Of a stretch of DNA of 64,000 nt, positions 22,519 to 30,875 are shown piece after piece. The stretch is from Treponema sp. (GTDB lineage Bacteria > Spirochaetota > Spirochaetia > Treponematales > Treponemataceae). The stretch spans positions 1 to 64,000 of the forward strand of contig JAFUFU010000044.1 in assembly GCA_017469785.1 (NCBI GenBank). The letters run 5' to 3'. A program made the translations under genes and the position numbers. The number at the start of each line of letters is the position of its first letter. Within the stretch, counting starts at the first letter, position 1. The notes below the pieces were generated by a model that ran no database searches, had not been told where the DNA came from, and saw only the letters and a list, made by a program, of their open reading frames with translations.

Positions 22519-25413
22519 CTAAATTATTTGCTCCAGACCGTCCGCTTCTTTATTGAGAACTTCCCGCAAGGTATCGTCCTCAAGATTTTCGCTCAAATTG
22601 CGCAAGTCTGCGAGGACTTCTTTTACAAGCTCAATGCCTTCTTTTTCGCTGGGCTTGTTTTCAGGATTTTCATGAATCAGGCCTGAGCGGACAAGGGCTT
22701 TTGTGGTTGCAAACAATCCCGGTTTTCCTGAGAGTTTTGAAATCACGTAATCCAAAAGCAAACGGTTGCGGCTGGTCATGAATTCCCTTCGCTGAGACTC
22801 AGGCAGATATTCCAGCATTTCCCGCAAAGTCTTGAACATTGAAAGGAATGAGCGGAAGCGATAAATCACGCTTCTGTCTTCGATTGCCGCAATGATAGAA
22901 GGGAGCATATCTATGGCACGGCGCAAAGTCAAATCATCAACTTTCGGTGCGGCTTCTTTTGTTTCTGTTTCTTCCACGGCTTCCTCCTCTGGAGATTCTT
23001 CAGTTTCATCCTCTGTAATACTATTTTCCTCTGTTTCTTCAGATTCTGCAACTGTTTCTTCACCTTCTTCCTGCAAATAATCAGGAATATCATCAAGGAA
23101 ATCGTCGTCTTCGGTTTCAGCCTCGGAAATGTCATCTTCTGTCAAAAGTTCGTCGGCAGCGAGAAGATCAGAATCAGCCAGTTCTTCTTCGGCATTCATT
23201 TCTTCCTCGCTTCGCTCCTCAATCTGACGGGTATCAGGCTCTTCCTGCCTAATCTCTTCCGGCTCTTCCACGGCAGGCTCTTTCTCTGCGACAGGCACAA
23301 CCTGAATTTTCTTTGATTCCTCGGCACTCTGAGCAGAATCAGCAGCCTGTGAGGCGGCAGCCCATGCACTTTCAGCGGCATAGTTCGCTTTTTCCGCAAG
23401 TTCTGCGGCACGTTTTATCTGCTCTTCCAGCATATCGAGTGATTCATCAGAAATTTCACGCTTCTGGGCGCGGGGAGTCTCAACCTCAACAGATTCGTAA
23501 TTTGAATCATCAAGATATTCAGTGCCGTCAGGAACCGAAGTAAATGAATCATCAACGGCATCTTCTTCATCAAGTGGCGCGCCGTCATCAATCAGCTCGT
23601 CAAAATCAAGATTCGCTTCATCGGGAGCCGCATTTTCATCGGAAGCAAGCAAGGTCGCCACGGAATCCACGTCCTCCACACCTGATGAGGCAGAAGCCAG
23701 CTTGTCCATACCGAACTGGTCAAACTGGAAATCATCCTCACCAGCCGCATTTTCAAGTTCAGGATTTTCAGGCAAATCAAGGGATTCCTCGTTGAACTGG
23801 GCATCATTGTCAGCAAGAGAAATCTCTCCGGAATCAGAAATCATGTCGGCAGCTGCAGAAGGATTTGTAATATCCTCCAAATTCTGCTCCGGCTTGTCTT
23901 CATGCTCCTGGCTCACTTCCCCGTCTTCCCCATGGCCAGAAGAAATCTTTCCGCCTGAGAAGAGCGAGTCATAATCAACAGAATGAGAGAAATTCTCACT
24001 GTTGTCCAGCGACGGAAGATTTTCATCGTCACCGATAATGCGCTCCGAAGCGGCTTTTGAACGGAAATTGAATGCATCGGCAACCGTTGCCTTTTTGTAG
24101 AATTGAAGGGCTTTTCCCAGCAAGTTCTGCTTTTCATAAAGTTCGCCCAGATAAAGCATTGCAGTCGAATCGGTCGGATTTTTTTGAATCGCGGCCTGCA
24201 AGTACGGCTCTGCCTTATCCACATCTCCCTTCTGGATAAAACGCTCACCCCAATCACGGTAGACGGCATTGTAATCCGGATTGAGTTTCTTTATCGCGCT
24301 GAAACACTCCTCAATCTTTTCGCCGTCATCAGAGCAGATGTAGTATTGTCCGAGCAAGTTCATCGTCTGGACATCATTGGAATCAATCTGCTGCAACTTG
24401 GAAATCTTCTCATAGGCTGCGTCCAGTTTGTTGGCAGAAATGTGAATATGAGCAGACTGCTTCATGATTTTCACGTCATTTGGATGCAGATTCTCCGCTT
24501 TTGCGATTGTCTCCACGGCTTCAACGTATTTTCCCTGATTTTCCAGAGAATTCGCCAAACCAGTGAGGGCATTTCGGTAGGTTTCATCAATATCGAGGGC
24601 TTTTTTGTACTCCTGCTCAGCTTCTTCAAAAACGCTTTTTCGTGTATAAACATTTCCTTTGGCCGTGTGCATTTTCACGTCATCAGGATTTATTTTAAGC
24701 GACTGGGTGACCACTTCGTCTGCTTCAGCAACCTTGTTTTCTTCCAGCAACAAATCGGCGTAGGCCTCGATGGCTTCTGTCCAGCCCGGCTTTGCCCTGA
24801 GAGCGCCTTCATAGAATGAGATGGCCTTCATCGTCTCGCCGATTTCAGCGTAGCTCTTGGCAATGTTGAACTGTAGAATCGGATGATTGGCATCATATTT
24901 GAGTCCACGGTTATAAGCCTCGATAGCCTGGGTATGCTTTCCCTGCAACGCATAAATCGCGCCAAGGTGATTGTTCGCAAGCACATCAGAAGGATTATCA
25001 TCAACGACTTCCTCAAAGCACTTGATTGCGTCCTCATAGTTTCCCATCTGGCGGTAAGTGAATCCCAGATTGTAAGAAATTTTTGCCCTGGATTTGGGAT
25101 CGGATTCACAAATAACAAGAGCCTGCTCCAAAAAGGCCACCGATTCTTCAAATTTTCCCTTTCGGCGGTAAATTCCCGAAATAGCAACCAGAGCCTCAAG
25201 ATTCTCGTTGTCATTTTTCTCTATCTGTTTAAAAATAGTCAAAGCCTGATCATCATTGCCGGCTTTGATGTAGAGATTTCCAAGCTGCATTTTGTAATCA
25301 ATATTATCAGGCTCTTCAAGAATCAGGTTCTTATAAATTTTTGCCGCAAGACTGTAATCTCGGGCAAGCAGGGCCGCCTTTGCGCGGTTCAACATTGTAT
25401 TGATATCAGACAT
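22519..25413 (-). CDS. Large TPR-repeat protein with acidic linker
   Basis: A 964-residue protein without a signal peptide. Residues 1-465 are about 13 consecutive tetratricopeptide repeats (for example ARDYSLAAKIYKNLILEEPD, then NYEDAIKCFEEVVDDNPSDV). Residues 480-830 are low-complexity and strongly acidic (Glu/Asp/Ser runs) with a short Ala-rich helix near 680-705. The last 130 residues form a helical domain (LTLRRAIDMLPSIIAAIEDR, EMLEYLPESQRREFMTSRNR). TPR proteins are protein-protein scaffolds. The acidic stretch is probably disordered. It is 16 bases downstream of the LamG/FN3 gene, so the pair is likely one operon. Confidence 0.85.
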   Translation of the reverse strand: MSDINTMLNRAKAALLARDYSLAAKIYKNLILEEPDNIDYKMQLGNLYIKAGNDDQALTIFKQIEKNDNENLEALVAISGIYRRKGKFEESVAFLEQALVICESDPKSRAKISYNLGFTYRQMGNYEDAIKCFEEVVDDNPSDVLANNHLGAIYALQGKHTQAIEAYNRGLKYDANHPILQFNIAKSYAEIGETMKAISFYEGALRAKPGWTEAIEAYADLLLEENKVAEADEVVTQSLKINPDDVKMHTAKGNVYTRKSVFEEAEQEYKKALDIDETYRNALTGLANSLENQGKYVEAVETIAKAENLHPNDVKIMKQSAHIHISANKLDAAYEKISKLQQIDSNDVQTMNLLGQYYICSDDGEKIEECFSAIKKLNPDYNAVYRDWGERFIQKGDVDKAEPYLQAAIQKNPTDSTAMLYLGELYEKQNLLGKALQFYKKATVADAFNFRSKAASERIIGDDENLPSLDNSENFSHSVDYDSLFSGGKISSGHGEDGEVSQEHEDKPEQNLEDITNPSAAADMISDSGEISLADNDAQFNEESLDLPENPELENAAGEDDFQFDQFGMDKLASASSGVEDVDSVATLLASDENAAPDEANLDFDELIDDGAPLDEEDAVDDSFTSVPDGTEYLDDSNYESVEVETPRAQKREISDESLDMLEEQIKRAAELAEKANYAAESAWAAASQAADSAQSAEESKKIQVVPVAEKEPAVEEPEEIRQEEPDTRQIEERSEEEMNAEEELADSDLLAADELLTEDDISEAETEDDDFLDDIPDYLQEEGEETVAESEETEENSITEDETEESPEEEAVEETETKEAAPKVDDLTLRRAIDMLPSIIAAIEDRSVIYRFRSFLSMFKTLREMLEYLPESQRREFMTSRNRLLLDYVISKLSGKPGLFATTKALVRSGLIHENPENKPSEKEGIELVKEVLADLRNLSENLEDDTLREVLNKEADGLEQII

Positions 25414-25429
25414 TTTTTACTCCCCTTCT

Positions 25430-26941
25430 TTATTTCTTTGACAAACGCGAACTCGGTCGAGCGAATACTTCCTTTGAAAGCAATCCGTTGATTCTTCCGT
25501 CAACCTTGGAATAGGCGCTTACAGCAAAATAATAGATACGGCCGTTTTCAAGCCCGGTCAGCGTCGCGGAAGTCACATTTCCCACATTCACGGGCGAACT
25601 TCCCTGAACAGCCATCCGTCCAAGATATTCCCCTGGCCTGTTGCCGTAGTAGACATAATAGCCGCCGGCATTATCATCAACAGAATGACTCCAGCTCAGC
25701 GTAACGGAACCGTCCCCTGCCCGGGCTGTGATTGCGAAAGGCGGCAAGGGCTCATTCTGCTCGTTATATTTCACCGTGATTTCAGAAAGCCGGGGAGTCT
25801 GGGTGCCGGCGCCGTCAGGAAGAAGTTCCGCTGAGAGCTGGAAATAAAGACCTTTCACCCCTTCAATCTGCTCGCCCGGTACAATCTCTTTCCATTGCGG
25901 ATAATTGTCATTCCAGCCGTAGCAATTGTCGCCGGAGCGGATATAAAAGCGAATGTCTGTCTGAGAAGGAACGTTCATGAGCGTATCGATTTCCGTAACA
26001 ACAGCAGCCTGAGAGATAAGCAGGGGCTTCGTCACAAAACGTCCGCCCGTAATCTTGTATTTTTCGTTTCCTGTTGCAAAAATATCCGAGTGAGAACGGC
26101 TTGCAGAAGTCCGTAAAATCCTGAAGTTGTCGATTTTTCCCACGTAGTCAGGACACAAATTGATTGCGGCTTTTTCGCCAAGAATCGGGTCGTAGACAGT
26201 TCCCTTTTCGTGCCCCCCCTCAGTAACAAACATAAGCGCCTCAGTCCGTCCGTCCACAAGATATTCGAGCAGACCTGTCTCCTGATTGAAACTGATTGTA
26301 TGTCGCGCCCATTTGTTTGGAACGACTGTAGAAAATCCGTGCAAATGAAGCTCATGTGCCGGACAGGGAACAAAAATATTATTGAAAGTCCATTCAAGAT
26401 GATTATTATAGAAAGAAGCTGAAATCATCTGATATTCAGAATGAGTCTCGTCATTCAGCGATGAACGCCATGAAAGAACGACCTCGCCGTTTTCAGCAAG
26501 AGAAGGACAAAGCCAGAACTCAATCGAAAAAGAACCGGCGAATCCGACTTTTCCGAAAAGAGCCTTTTCATTTCCGCTCAGGATGATTCCGTTTTTATGC
26601 CCCCGGCTCAAGGCAGCGCCCTCGCCCTTCACAGAATCGGCCGTTGGAATAAGATTGTTGCTGAGAACCGTGTAATTTCCAACAGCATCGTAAAATCCGT
26701 CTTCATCAAAGGTCAGAAGCAAATCAGTGTCCGAATCTGTGGAAACCGTCTTCGTGGACAATTCAACGGCATCATAGCCGAACTGTCCGTTCTGAGTGCC
26801 GATGGTCAGCCCCTGCAACTGGGAAATTTCGCCCCAGCCATTGTCGCCGCCAAGAATCATCGTTTTTGGCGATGCAAAAAGCGGCAATGACAATAGCAAG
26901 AAAGCAACTTTTTGTGATAAAATCTTTTTAAGAATACCCAT
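25430..26941 (-). CDS. Secreted LamG-like and fibronectin-III domain protein
   Basis: About 503 residues from the ATG at 26941 (a longer TTG-initiated frame exists but has no ribosome site). Signal peptide ILKKILSQKVAFLLLSLPLF. A concanavalin/LamG-like jelly-roll fold at about 70-275 (GAALSRGHKNGIILSGNEKA, SFSIEFWLCPSLAENGEV, NKWARHTISFNQETGLLEYL). A FN3 domain at the C-terminus (LPPFAITARAGDGSVTLSWS, then IYYFAVSAYSKVDGRINGLL). It probably binds carbohydrate or protein at the cell surface. The start codon is one base from the divergent uvrC start codon. Co-transcribed with the TPR gene. Confidence 0.8.
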   Translation of the reverse strand: MGILKKILSQKVAFLLLSLPLFASPKTMILGGDNGWGEISQLQGLTIGTQNGQFGYDAVELSTKTVSTDSDTDLLLTFDEDGFYDAVGNYTVLSNNLIPTADSVKGEGAALSRGHKNGIILSGNEKALFGKVGFAGSFSIEFWLCPSLAENGEVVLSWRSSLNDETHSEYQMISASFYNNHLEWTFNNIFVPCPAHELHLHGFSTVVPNKWARHTISFNQETGLLEYLVDGRTEALMFVTEGGHEKGTVYDPILGEKAAINLCPDYVGKIDNFRILRTSASRSHSDIFATGNEKYKITGGRFVTKPLLISQAAVVTEIDTLMNVPSQTDIRFYIRSGDNCYGWNDNYPQWKEIVPGEQIEGVKGLYFQLSAELLPDGAGTQTPRLSEITVKYNEQNEPLPPFAITARAGDGSVTLSWSHSVDDNAGGYYVYYGNRPGEYLGRMAVQGSSPVNVGNVTSATLTGLENGRIYYFAVSAYSKVDGRINGLLSKEVFARPSSRLSKK

Positions 26942-26942
26942 T

Positions 26943-29162
26943 ATGCTTACTACCAATAACCCCAATTACGAGAAACTTCACGAAACTGCGTTAAAGGCGC
27001 CCTCCTCAAGCGGTGTATATTTGTGGCGGAATCACGAGGAAACCGTCATCTATGTTGGCAAAGCAAAGAACCTGAAAAACAGGCTCTCATCTTATTTTTC
27101 GGGCAATCGCGCCATTAAGACGGAATTGCTCGTTTCAAATGCGGCTTCAATCGAATACATCACAACTGCCAATGAGTACGAAGCCTTTCTTCTTGAGAAC
27201 AACCTGATTAAGAAATACACGCCCCGCTACAACATTCAGCTCAAGGACGGAAAATCTTATCCTGTTCTCAAAATCACCAGCGAGGAATTTCCCCGCTTTT
27301 ACAAGACCCGTCAGGTTCATCGCAATGACGGCGCCGCATATTTCGGCCCGTTTCCTGATGCATCTGCTCTCGACACTTTCATCGACACGCTCTACAAGGT
27401 TTACCCTGTGCGACACTGCCGGACATTCAAAAAGCGCGAAGCTCCCTGCATGTATTATCACATCGGGCAATGTAAAGCCCCGTGCTGTAATAAAATCGAC
27501 AAACAGACCTATACTGAATTTATCGAAGAAATAAAGTCTCTACTTGAGGGAAAAGGGGACGAAACGGTCACAAAAATCACCGCCAAAATGAAGGAAGCCG
27601 CCGCCTCCCTGAACTTTGAGAAAGCCGCCCGCCTGCGGGACGGACTCCGCGCCCTGACAATCATGCAGAACCAGAACATCGTGGAAGATTTTGCCAGCGA
27701 GGACAGGGATTACATAGCCCACTGGCGGGAAGGCGAGCTGGTCAGCTTTACCGTGCTCAAAATCCGGGACGGAAAGCTTCTGGGCCGCGACAATTACCGG
27801 GTGGAGAGCATGAATGAGGACAACGAGCTGCTGGAAGAGTTCGCCCGCGCCTACTACGAGAACGAAAATTCCCTGCCGCCAAAGATTTTCATCGACGAAA
27901 ATGACGACACGGAATTTCTGGAAAAATTTTTATCCACAGATTTGCACAGATTAGCACAGATTAAAGATTCAGAGGGCGGTACGGCTTCGCCGTCGGGTGT
28001 TCCGAGCTTCGCTAACGCTCATTCCGCCGCTCCCGCCGGTCGCGTCGGAACGCCTGCGGCGGCTCTCCATACCCTACCGCATGGAAGCGAGGGCGTTACG
28101 GGGGTAGGGAGCGACGGCATAGCCGGCAAAACCTGCGAGGCAGGTTTTGAGCGAGTCTCGGAGCGGGCTGTGCTCGAACCGTCCCCCGTAGAGAGGGTAG
28201 CGGCCAACGAAGTGGACGCGAAGGGGGAGACTTCCCCCTCCAAATTTTCAATTTTGGAACGAGTGACAGAAAATTCTTCCCGCCGCGACATCGCCGCCCT
28301 GAACATGGCTCGTGAAAACGCCAAGGAAGACATTATCCGGCGGATTCGGGAGCGGGGAGACATGCCTGCCCTTAACGAGCTTAAAGATTTGCTGGCACTT
28401 CCGCGACTGCCAGAGCGAATCGAAGGCTTTGATATTGCCCATATCGGCGGAAAATTCCCGGTGGCCTCCCTCATTTCTTTCTGGAAGGGAAACCCGGACA
28501 AGAAAAATTACCGCTACTTCCGCCTCAAAACCACCAACGGCGTAATCGATGACTTCGCCTCCATGCGGGAAGCCGCCACCCGCCGTTATTCCCGGCTTTC
28601 CAACGAAAATGCGGAATTGCCCGATTTGATTTTAATCGACGGCGGTATCGGGCAGGTAAATGCCGTGGACGGGATTTTAAAAATGCTGGGCTTGGACATT
28701 CCCATTGCGGGACTTGCCAAGCGGGACGAGGAAATCTGGCGGCCCCATGCCTCAAAGCCAATCTGCCTGCCCCGCCGAAGCGATGCTCTCAGGCTTTTGC
28801 AGCGGGTGCGGGACGAAACCCACCGCTTTGCCACCAGCCGTAACCAGAACCTGCGCACCAAAGAAAACACGGTCTCGGTTTTCGCTTCCCTTCCCCATGT
28901 GGGCGAAAAGCGGGAGAAAATCCTCATAAAAACATTCGTCACGCTGGAAGATTTGGCCGCCGCCCAGGAAGCCCAAATCGCCCAGGCGCTGAACGTGAAG
29001 GCCGACATCGCCACGGAAATCTTACTGGCTGCCAGGGCTGAGAATGAAAAGCGCAGACAGGCGAAGGAGTCCAAAAAAGCCCTTTTTGCCGCCCAAATCG
29101 GAGGACTTTCCCACGACAGCGAAGATTACGCTTCAAGCCTCGCCGATTCAGCGTTGGAATAA
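26943..29162 (+). CDS. uvrC: Excinuclease ABC subunit C (UvrC)
   Basis: About 739 residues, compared with about 610 for the family. GIY-YIG nuclease domain at the N-terminus (SSSGVYLWRNHEETVIYVGK, AKNLKNRLSSYF). UVR helix-hairpin (KAARLRDGLRALTIMQNQNI). RNase H-like nuclease with IEGFDIAHIGGKFPVASLIS and LILIDGGIGQVNAV. C-terminal helix-hairpin-helix (FASLPHVGEKREKILIKTFV). It makes the dual incisions in nucleotide excision repair. The extra length is a Gly/Pro/Ala-rich insert of about 100 residues at roughly 330-434, encoded by repeat DNA also present in recG; it falls in the linker between the two nuclease halves. No Shine-Dalgarno is evident at the start. Confidence 0.95.
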   Translation: MLTTNNPNYEKLHETALKAPSSSGVYLWRNHEETVIYVGKAKNLKNRLSSYFSGNRAIKTELLVSNAASIEYITTANEYEAFLLENNLIKKYTPRYNIQLKDGKSYPVLKITSEEFPRFYKTRQVHRNDGAAYFGPFPDASALDTFIDTLYKVYPVRHCRTFKKREAPCMYYHIGQCKAPCCNKIDKQTYTEFIEEIKSLLEGKGDETVTKITAKMKEAAASLNFEKAARLRDGLRALTIMQNQNIVEDFASEDRDYIAHWREGELVSFTVLKIRDGKLLGRDNYRVESMNEDNELLEEFARAYYENENSLPPKIFIDENDDTEFLEKFLSTDLHRLAQIKDSEGGTASPSGVPSFANAHSAAPAGRVGTPAAALHTLPHGSEGVTGVGSDGIAGKTCEAGFERVSERAVLEPSPVERVAANEVDAKGETSPSKFSILERVTENSSRRDIAALNMARENAKEDIIRRIRERGDMPALNELKDLLALPRLPERIEGFDIAHIGGKFPVASLISFWKGNPDKKNYRYFRLKTTNGVIDDFASMREAATRRYSRLSNENAELPDLILIDGGIGQVNAVDGILKMLGLDIPIAGLAKRDEEIWRPHASKPICLPRRSDALRLLQRVRDETHRFATSRNQNLRTKENTVSVFASLPHVGEKREKILIKTFVTLEDLAAAQEAQIAQALNVKADIATEILLAARAENEKRRQAKESKKALFAAQIGGLSHDSEDYASSLADSALE
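27931..28243 (+). repeat. In-frame repeat insertion inside uvrC
   Basis: Begins with three CACAGATT words, continues through a G/C-rich palindromic stretch (GGTGTTCCGA ... TCGGAACGCC), then core module B (28100-28161), a linker, module A (about 28191-28227) and a hairpin AGGGGGA-GACT-TCCCCCT. Module B differs from the recG copy at 3 of 62 bases, and module A at about 5 of 37. It is translated as VGSDGIAGKTCEAGFERVS and VAANEVDAKG. See findings. Confidence 0.85.
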
Positions 29163-29194
29163 GCATTTTTTTATCATTATTCATATAAAATTGT

Positions 29195-29223
29195 TGGCTT
29201 TAAAAAAAAGCCGTGATATAATA
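29195..29223 (+). promoter_or_regulatory. Promoter of the diguanylate cyclase gene
   Basis: TTGGCT (29195-29200), 17-base spacer, TATAAT (29218-29223). The start codon at 29235 is only 11 bases past the -10, so the mRNA would have a leader of about five bases and no Shine-Dalgarno. Confidence 0.65.
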
Positions 29224-29234
29224 TTTTTATAACT

Positions 29235-30452
29235 ATGTATTTCGCGAGTTCAAGGGAAGCCACAGCTTTCTTTTACATTTTTATTGATTTGTTTTGTGCC
29301 GGAATTACCGCAGTTCTGCTCTACACAACGCTTGGCGACATCGAGCGCACAAACAAACGTCTGCATCTTGTCAGTCTGTTAAGCACCGTCATTCTATATT
29401 GTTTTTCAGACAGTATCTGGATGATGTCTTTCAGTAATTATGGGCTTCCCAGTACAGTCATTATCAGATACATAACAAACATCTTCATGTATTGCGTCAT
29501 GACGGTGTGTGCCTACAGCGTCTGCCGATTTTTCTTCTCAATTTGGGAATCTGTAACAAGCACGCTTCCTCCAAAAGTCAAATACGCATTCATTCCATTT
29601 GCTTTGCTTATACTTGCAATCATAACCACTCCCCTTCATCACTTGGTATTCTCAATTGCCGGAAGCGGGATTCTCATAAAAGGTCCTCTATATGGCTTCG
29701 TTCTGTTCTTGATGTTTGGCTACATCATTGTTTTTGCAATCATTTCAATTGTTTTTTACTTCAAGACTCAGAACGATTTTGCAAAAGAGCAGTACAGTTT
29801 CGTCACAATTTTCTCGATTCCAGTTCTTATAGGCGCTCAGGTACATTCAATGATTTGGACGCTCCCAACTTTCGCAATCGGATTCACCAGCGCAACGCTC
29901 ATAATTTACATTTTCCAGATGCGAGACCTTATTTCTCTGGACACGCTCACAGGAATCAACAACCGCAGGCAGGGCGAACGCTTCTTCCAAGAAGAAATCC
30001 GCCGCATAAACGAAGAGCCGCACTCGACTATCGACTGTCTCTATCTTTTCATGATGGATTTGAACAAGTTCAAGACTATCAACGATACCTACGGCCACGC
30101 AGAAGGCGACAAAGCATTGGTCGCTACCGCCGATGTTCTCAAAGAAGCCTGCTCCCACATATACCGCCGTTGCATCATCAGCCGATTCGGTGGCGATGAG
30201 TTCGTTATCGGTGTTGTATTCACCCCCGAAGAGGCTCACCTTCTCAACGAAAAAATTCACGACCTCATTCAAAAGAAAAATGAAACGCTGAACTCTCCTT
30301 ACAAAATCTCAATCAGCGTCGGCTACACTTACTACAAGAAGGACTTCAAGGATTCCCGCACCTTCCTCACCCACGCAGACAAGCTTATGTACGAGATGAA
30401 GGAAATCGCCCACCGCGAAGCCGCGCTGGAAGAAGAATACGGAAAAGACTAA
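29235..30452 (+). CDS. Membrane-bound diguanylate cyclase (GGDEF)
   Basis: A 405-residue protein. Six or seven membrane helices occupy residues 10-225 as an integral sensory region with no recognised name. A GGDEF domain follows at 235-395: DTLTGINNRRQGERFFQEEI, MMDLNKFKTINDTYGHAEGD, and the active-site loop RFGGDEFVIG (GGDEF at about 319-323). The Asp, Lys and Gly residues for GTP and Mg2+ are present, so synthesis of c-di-GMP is expected. The RxxD inhibitory site before GGDEF is absent, so product feedback is unlikely. It is convergent with the PII-like gene. No EAL domain nearby. Confidence 0.92.
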   Translation: MYFASSREATAFFYIFIDLFCAGITAVLLYTTLGDIERTNKRLHLVSLLSTVILYCFSDSIWMMSFSNYGLPSTVIIRYITNIFMYCVMTVCAYSVCRFFFSIWESVTSTLPPKVKYAFIPFALLILAIITTPLHHLVFSIAGSGILIKGPLYGFVLFLMFGYIIVFAIISIVFYFKTQNDFAKEQYSFVTIFSIPVLIGAQVHSMIWTLPTFAIGFTSATLIIYIFQMRDLISLDTLTGINNRRQGERFFQEEIRRINEEPHSTIDCLYLFMMDLNKFKTINDTYGHAEGDKALVATADVLKEACSHIYRRCIISRFGGDEFVIGVVFTPEEAHLLNEKIHDLIQKKNETLNSPYKISISVGYTYYKKDFKDSRTFLTHADKLMYEMKEIAHREAALEEEYGKD

Positions 30453-30460
30453 AAAGCTCC

Positions 30461-30745
30461 CTAGGATTCAGCACGCACCAAAAAAAGCTTGATTCCCTCG
30501 CCTGCGAATTTTTCCTTGACGGCGGCGATAATCGCTTTCATCACGGATACTTCTTTATCCTCAACATAGCTTATAAGGATAAAATTCGTTTCAGGCCAGG
30601 TCGCGCTTCCCATTTTGTAGGAATTTTTGCCCCGGCCGACGACGGTGGGAATAATCGTGTAAAGCACGCCCTCAATATGCTCTTCCATAAGGGAGATGAT
30701 TTCGTCCTGCACGGACTGATTAGCGATAATTTCACATCTTGTCAT
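30461..30745 (-). CDS. PII-like signalling protein
   Basis: 94 residues from the ATG at 30745, which has a GAGGA ribosome site eight bases upstream (a longer frame runs into the fold-back element and is rejected). A ferredoxin-like beta-alpha-beta pattern: MTRCEIIANQSVQDEIISLM, a T-loop-like region IPTVVGRGKNSYKMGSATWP, and a last strand-helix FILISYVEDKEVSVMKAIIA. It resembles the PII/CutA-like small trimeric sensors found beside transporters. It follows the RND efflux operon on the same strand after a hairpin of 93 bases, so it may sense or modulate that pump. Confidence 0.7.
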   Translation of the reverse strand: MTRCEIIANQSVQDEIISLMEEHIEGVLYTIIPTVVGRGKNSYKMGSATWPETNFILISYVEDKEVSVMKAIIAAVKEKFAGEGIKLFLVRAES

Positions 30746-30780
30746 ATAAATCCTCAAAAAAATAAATAATCTGCCTATTA

Positions 30781-30873
30781 CAAAAACAGGCTCCCGGTGA
30801 GAACCCGCCAAAAAACTCGCGGTGAACAAGTTCAAGCGAGTCTTTGCCGGAACCTCACCTACGCCTGTTTTTG
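30781..30873 (-). repeat. Long imperfect hairpin between the RND and PII-like genes
   Basis: Nested complementary blocks: CAAAAACAGGC (30781-30791) / GCCTGTTTTTG (30863-30873), GGTGAG (30796-30801) / CTCACC (30854-30859), ACTCGC (30815-30820) / GCGAGT (30836-30841). It ends three bases before the RND stop codon. On the minus strand the distal arm carries five T, so it may attenuate read-through from the efflux genes into the PII-like gene. I matched it to no known riboswitch consensus. Confidence 0.6.
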
Positions 30874-30875
30874 CA

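Noticed and set aside
24103..24819. A 238-codon plus-strand frame inside the TPR gene
   Set aside because: It is the antisense of TPR repeats, where codon bias on the coding strand leaves an open antisense frame; no start signals.
29492..30199. A 235-codon frame over the cyclase gene
   Set aside because: Out-of-frame shadow of the GGDEF gene; its peptide is Arg/His-rich and has no motif.
30781..30873. Riboswitch for the RND/PII-like region
   Set aside because: I compared it mentally with cobalamin, guanidine, fluoride, Mn, ZTP and glycine consensus sequences and saw no match; kept as an unclassified hairpin.
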